A stretch of DNA of 9,587 nt from Candidatus Borrarchaeota archaeon (GTDB lineage Archaea > Asgardarchaeota > Sifarchaeia > Borrarchaeales > Borrarchaeaceae). Position 1 is the first letter of the stretch. Each line of letters opens with the position of its first letter. The stretch covers positions 1 through 9,587 of the forward strand of contig JAEORY010000117.1 of NCBI GenBank assembly GCA_016840645.1, given 5' to 3'. Made by a program: the position numbers and the translations under genes. Below are positions 6,545-9,587 of the stretch, one piece after another. Below the pieces are notes generated by a model that saw only the letters and a program-made list of their open reading frames with translations, was not told the origin of the DNA and made no database searches.

Positions 6545-6972
6545 CGCTCAACTTACATGCAGCTCGGTTTACAAGAATTACTCGACTGAACAAACAGGGC
6601 ATCAAACCCACCTTTTGTCCAGAAAAACCCCTTGTACACTTGAATCCTAATATCATAACATTCCCTGTCCTAAGAGAGGGTATGCGATTGCTCACGATTT
6701 TGTCTTGATTTGAATTCTCCTCTTTCCTTTAAGGGTGAGATGAAGCTTAAAAAATTTTTTTGTATGGACATGAATTATAGCTATTCTTTTCATCAAACAA
6801 CAGAAGCCATTAATCAGGGTCGATTCTTCCAACAAAAGATCATACCCGTTTTGGTAAATTTCCAATGCATTTTCCCTTTGTTGGTACCTTTGTTTGAATA
6901 CCTATAATAGAAAAGGCTCCTCTCACTTATTCTTATCATACACCTAATTTATAACCGCAAGCAGGATATTTT
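6545..6972. other. long intergenic stretch, no supported gene
   Basis: About 430 bp lie between the acyl-CoA synthetase stop and the promoter candidate of the oxidoreductase. On the minus strand only short open stretches occur: a 33-codon ATG frame that stops at a TAG near 6673, and about 38 more codons in the same frame after that stop. The segment about 6660-6740 contains purine/pyrimidine-skewed runs (CCTAAGAGAGGG and CTCCTCTTTCCTTTAAGGG) typical of dispersed intergenic repeats. A plus-strand 65-codon frame beginning TTG at 6710 has no family signal. No clear terminator was seen after the synthetase. Confidence 0.35.
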
Positions 6973-8541
6973 TCATATTCTCTTATCTCTATCTTTCCAA
7001 AACCGTTCCTTGACCACTCTTCTTAATATCTTGCCTGTATCTGTTTTTGGCAGCTCATCTTCAAAACAAACAGACTTTGGAGTTTTGTATTTACCCAGGA
7101 CTTGCCTGCAAAACTCAATTAGCTCATCTTCAGTGGCCTTTTCCCCTACCTTTAGCACTACCACAGCCTTCACATCTTCTCCCCATTCCTCACTGGGAAC
7201 GCCAATGACTGCCACTTCTGATACCTTCGGATGAGCATAAAGAACGTCTTCTATTTCCTTAGGGTATATGTTCTCACCACCGCTAATGATCATATCGTAT
7301 TTTCTGTCTACGAGATAAACAAATCCTTCCTCATCCATATAGGCCATATCCCCACTGTAAAACCACCCATCTTTAAAATTTGCTTTTGTCGCTTCAGGGT
7401 CATTATAGTATTCAGTAACTGGAGTTACGGGACCATCGGTTGTCTTAGGCCTGGAAATTATTTGACCTACTTCCCCTCTTGGGACTTCATTACCATCATC
7501 ATCGATGATCTTTACCTCGGTTGCTGGTATGGGCTGACCAACGGAGTTAGGCTTGGCAAGTTGATATTTGGGCATTAGCCAGGTAACAGTTCCTGCTTCT
7601 GTACCACCATACCCTTCGTAAAGGCTTGCATTTTGAAAAAATCCTAAGATCCATTTTTTAGTCGCAAATGGCAGGGGTGCAGAAGACTGTAATAAAGATT
7701 TCATGCTCGAAATGTCATACCTCAACTTGGTCTCATCAGGTAGGTTCTTCATGCGATGGTACATCGTGGGCACCATCGAAGAAAACGTGCATCTATAAGT
7801 ATCTATCAGTCGCAGTGCTTCTTCGGCATCAAAGCGGTGCATAATAACAATAGTCTGACCAAAGAACAGGCTTATACCGGCCGTGTTAATAGCATTCATA
7901 TGGAAAAGGGGCATTGTTAAAAGTTGCACCTCATCAGGTGTTGTATTGAGACCCAGTAATGTCGCAAATGCATTGACTTTAATTGGCCAGTTACCGTGCC
8001 TGGTGACTGCCCCCTTTGGCCTACCGGTAGTCCCTGAAGTATATCCAATGAAAAAAGGATCGAGCTCGCCGTTTTCAATACTTAGTTCAGTATCAGGTGC
8101 CCTTGAAATCATCTTTTCATAACTCAACATATCATCTGGAGCATCATCCCCAATCATGACATAATTTTTCTTCGACACCTTTAGTGAAGCTTTCTGGATA
8201 TGAATCGCCTTTTCCACAAATTCCGAGCTTACAATGACTGCAGCTGATCCGGAATTGTTTATAAGATATTCCAATTCTTGAGGAGCAAGTCTCGGATTGA
8301 TGGGAACATGAACCATGCCTGCCTTTACAAGGCCGGATATTATTTCCAGATATTTTATACTACTTCTCGAAATAACCGAAACTTTATCCCGAGGCTTTAA
8401 CCCGAGTGATATCATAAAATTTCCAAACTTTGCAGCTCTACTATTAAACTCTTGATAGGAAATTTCTTCATCTTGAAAAATTGCAGCACTCTTTTCCGGA
8501 AACTTATCTGCATTTTCTTTCAACTTAAATCCCAGATCCAT
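6973..8541 (-). CDS. AMP-forming acyl-CoA synthetase (ligase)
   Basis: This 522-residue ANL-superfamily enzyme activates a carboxylic acid to its CoA thioester through an acyl-adenylate. All core motifs are intact: the phosphate loop YTSGTTGRPKG (167-177), YGGTEAG (311-317, adenine/Mg site), YSGD with Asp398, the hinge region VDRKYDMIISGGENIYP (411-427) and the C-terminal catalytic Lys504 (TDTGKILRR). Length suits medium/long-chain or aryl-acid ligases of the FadD/feruloyl-CoA synthetase type. The acid substrate cannot be told from these motifs. A strong AGGGAGGT site (8548-8555) sits just before the ATG, and a promoter candidate lies upstream. It probably feeds CoA thioesters to the neighbouring crotonase and oxidoreductase pathway. 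Confidence 0.92.
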   Translation of the reverse strand: MDLGFKLKENADKFPEKSAAIFQDEEISYQEFNSRAAKFGNFMISLGLKPRDKVSVISRSSIKYLEIISGLVKAGMVHVPINPRLAPQELEYLINNSGSAAVIVSSEFVEKAIHIQKASLKVSKKNYVMIGDDAPDDMLSYEKMISRAPDTELSIENGELDPFFIGYTSGTTGRPKGAVTRHGNWPIKVNAFATLLGLNTTPDEVQLLTMPLFHMNAINTAGISLFFGQTIVIMHRFDAEEALRLIDTYRCTFSSMVPTMYHRMKNLPDETKLRYDISSMKSLLQSSAPLPFATKKWILGFFQNASLYEGYGGTEAGTVTWLMPKYQLAKPNSVGQPIPATEVKIIDDDGNEVPRGEVGQIISRPKTTDGPVTPVTEYYNDPEATKANFKDGWFYSGDMAYMDEEGFVYLVDRKYDMIISGGENIYPKEIEDVLYAHPKVSEVAVIGVPSEEWGEDVKAVVVLKVGEKATEDELIEFCRQVLGKYKTPKSVCFEDELPKTDTGKILRRVVKERFWKDRDKRI

Positions 8542-8547
8542 TTTGAT

Positions 8548-8555
8548 ACCTCCCT
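8548..8555 (-). promoter_or_regulatory. strong ribosome binding site of the acyl-CoA synthetase
   Basis: AGGGAGGT on the minus strand contains the core GGAGG 7 nt before the ATG. It is the best Shine-Dalgarno of the complete genes in the window and fixes the start at 8541. Confidence 0.6.
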
Positions 8556-8574
8556 GAAAGCCTAAAAGCCAAAT

Positions 8575-8602
8575 AATATACTTGTGTAATTTATATGTTC
8601 AA
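8575..8602 (-). promoter_or_regulatory. candidate sigma-70 promoter for the acyl-CoA synthetase
   Basis: On the minus strand TTGAAC (8602-8597) is followed by 16 nt and TATATT (8580-8575), four and five matches of six to the -35 and -10 consensus. The predicted start is about 8568, giving a leader of roughly 27 nt that includes the strong ribosome binding site. It suggests that the synthetase has its own promoter and is not only read through from the crotonase gene. Confidence 0.4.
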
Positions 8603-8629
8603 TGTAAGTTTCACTACTAATAAGGCCAC

Positions 8630-8677
8630 ATTCTCTATTTGATTCTCTTTACGCATAACCATTTTTTTATAGAGAAT
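8630..8677. repeat. 9-bp inverted repeat upstream of the synthetase promoter
   Basis: ATTCTCTAT (8630-8638) is repeated inverted as ATAGAGAAT (8669-8677), a perfect 9-bp match with a 30-bp spacer. A second direct copy of ATTCTCT lies at 8642-8648, so the right arm could pair with either. It lies about 28 bp beyond the -35 box, where an operator could act. Confidence 0.35.
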
Positions 8678-8753
8678 AAACTCCAGTGGAAGAGATTTGG
8701 ATGAAACCCTGAGATAATCTTACTTATTTCCCCAAATTTTTAACAAATACTAT

Positions 8754-8792
8754 TAGTGCACTACGGTAAAATACGTGAGCAATCACTAAGTG
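8754..8792. repeat. pair of short palindromes, possible operator
   Basis: A perfect 10-bp palindrome TAGTGCACTA (8754-8763) is followed 20 bp later by a 9-bp palindrome CACTAAGTG (8784-8792). Both share the CACT/AGTG half-site. They sit in the gap between crotonase and synthetase genes. The regulator is unknown, and chance is possible in AT-rich DNA. Confidence 0.25.
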
Positions 8793-8827
8793 CCCTTTTT
8801 ATCATTCCCTCTGATAATCTTTAAAAT

Positions 8828-9586
8828 TTATCTCCCTTCAAACTTTGGTTTTCGTTTCTCAAAAAAAGACATTTTTCCCTCTGTGAGGTCTCTTAATCCA
8901 AAAAACAGTGCACCTGTGTTGGCGGTAGTTGTTATCTCTTCGCCACCACATTCTCTGTTAATGATGGATTTAGAAAGTCCAAGAGAAAAGGGGGCGTTGG
9001 ACACCAGAATCTTTGTCTCTTCAACAACAGCATCCATCAATTGTTCTGCCGGGACTACCTGGTTTACTAGCCCAATTTTTTCAGCTTCTCTTGCATCAAT
9101 CCTCTTTCCGGTAAGAATGAGCTCCTTTGCCTTTGTCCTCCCAACAATCTGATGTAGACGAAGTACTGCAAAGCCCGGCATGATTCCTATTGTAACTTCC
9201 GGGAGGCCAAAAATCGCATTCTCAGAAGCTATGACAATATCAGAGGCTATGGCCAGCTCGCATCCACCCCCTAAAGCAAAACCGTTTACAGCTGCAATGA
9301 TCGGTTTAAATATTTTCTCCATTCTACGAAATACCTCTATAGTACATTGAATATATTTGTATCCGCCAGGCACATCGCGATCAAAAACACTTATATCCCC
9401 ACCCGCACAAAACACCTTACTCTTCCCTGTTAATACAATTGCCCTTATTTTTTCATCCCGCTCCGCAAGATCAAAAGCACTCAATAAATCCTTTACCATC
9501 TCCTCACTCAGGCCATTCATCTTATCGGGTTGGTTCAAAGTAATATATGCCACCGCACTCTTTTTCGCGAACAGAACGTTCTTCAT
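8828..9586 (-). CDS. enoyl-CoA hydratase/isomerase (crotonase family)
   Basis: This 252-residue crotonase-fold protein normally adds water to trans-2-enoyl-CoA in beta-oxidation-like pathways. The oxyanion-hole loop is FCAGGDIS (59-66), with the second oxyanion segment at NGFALGGGCELA (101-112). Both catalytic glutamates of true hydratases are present: Glu110 in GGGCELA and Glu130 in FGLPE. The C-terminus SFFEKRKPKFEGR is the usual family ending. One departure is GIMPGFAVLRL (134-144), where most members have GxxPGxGGTQRL. The start at 9586 matches the normal family N-terminus, so the gene looks complete, but its ribosome binding site lies outside the window. It is followed by a 286-bp gap and then the synthetase in the same direction. 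The substrate chain is unknown. Confidence 0.92.
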   Translation of the reverse strand: MKNVLFAKKSAVAYITLNQPDKMNGLSEEMVKDLLSAFDLAERDEKIRAIVLTGKSKVFCAGGDISVFDRDVPGGYKYIQCTIEVFRRMEKIFKPIIAAVNGFALGGGCELAIASDIVIASENAIFGLPEVTIGIMPGFAVLRLHQIVGRTKAKELILTGKRIDAREAEKIGLVNQVVPAEQLMDAVVEETKILVSNAPFSLGLSKSIINRECGGEEITTTANTGALFFGLRDLTEGKMSFFEKRKPKFEGR

Positions 9587-9587
9587 T

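Noticed and set aside
6710..6907. 65-codon plus-strand frame in the 471-bp gap
   Set aside because: It has a TTG start, no recognised motif, low-complexity composition and opposite direction to every other gene. An inner ATG at 6740 has only a marginal AAGG site.

Overview
The window reads as a catabolic region of a strict anaerobe. Two oxygen-sensitive enzyme systems sit side by side: a four-subunit 2-oxoacid:ferredoxin oxidoreductase and a 2-hydroxyacyl-CoA dehydratase-type iron-sulfur protein. All convincing genes lie on the minus strand. The DNA is fairly AT-rich (roughly 40% GC by eye), and there are long intergenic gaps. The enzyme set (AMP-forming acyl-CoA synthetase, crotonase, VOR-like complex, BcrB/HgdB-like protein) would fit an acid- or amino-acid-degrading Desulfobacterota-like or syntrophic bacterium. 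The taxonomic placement is inference from gene content only.

In transcription order (high to low coordinates): an enoyl-CoA hydratase/isomerase (8828-9586); a 286-bp gap with palindromes and a promoter candidate; an acyl-CoA synthetase (6973-8541); a 471-bp gap with no convincing gene; then the oxidoreductase. Its alpha (5404-6495) and beta (4655-5407) genes overlap by 4 bp. A 266-bp gap follows, then gamma (3819-4388) and a two-cluster ferredoxin delta subunit (3582-3815). Next come an unrecognised short coding fragment (3238-3432), a 2-hydroxyacyl-CoA dehydratase D-component-like protein (1751-3139) and a D-2-hydroxyacid dehydrogenase of the CtBP-like branch (650-1687). The last 650 bp at the left hold no intact gene. 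They do contain a possible broken gene and, at the very edge, the start of another gene with a strong ribosome binding site.

The genes make chemical sense together. The ligase activates a carboxylic acid, and the crotonase acts on enoyl-CoA. The dehydratase-type protein interconverts 2-hydroxyacyl-CoA and enoyl-CoA, the dehydrogenase interconverts 2-hydroxyacid and 2-oxoacid, and the oxidoreductase turns 2-oxoacid + CoA into acyl-CoA + CO2 + reduced ferredoxin. Read one way this is Stickland-like amino-acid/2-oxoacid metabolism with oxidative and reductive branches. Read the other way it could be an anaerobic alpha-oxidation that shortens an acyl chain by one carbon. Missing from the window are the second dehydratase subunit, the ATP-dependent activator (BadF/HgdC type), an acyl-CoA dehydrogenase and a CoA transferase or thioesterase. 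No tRNA, rRNA, CRISPR array or intact mobile element was seen.
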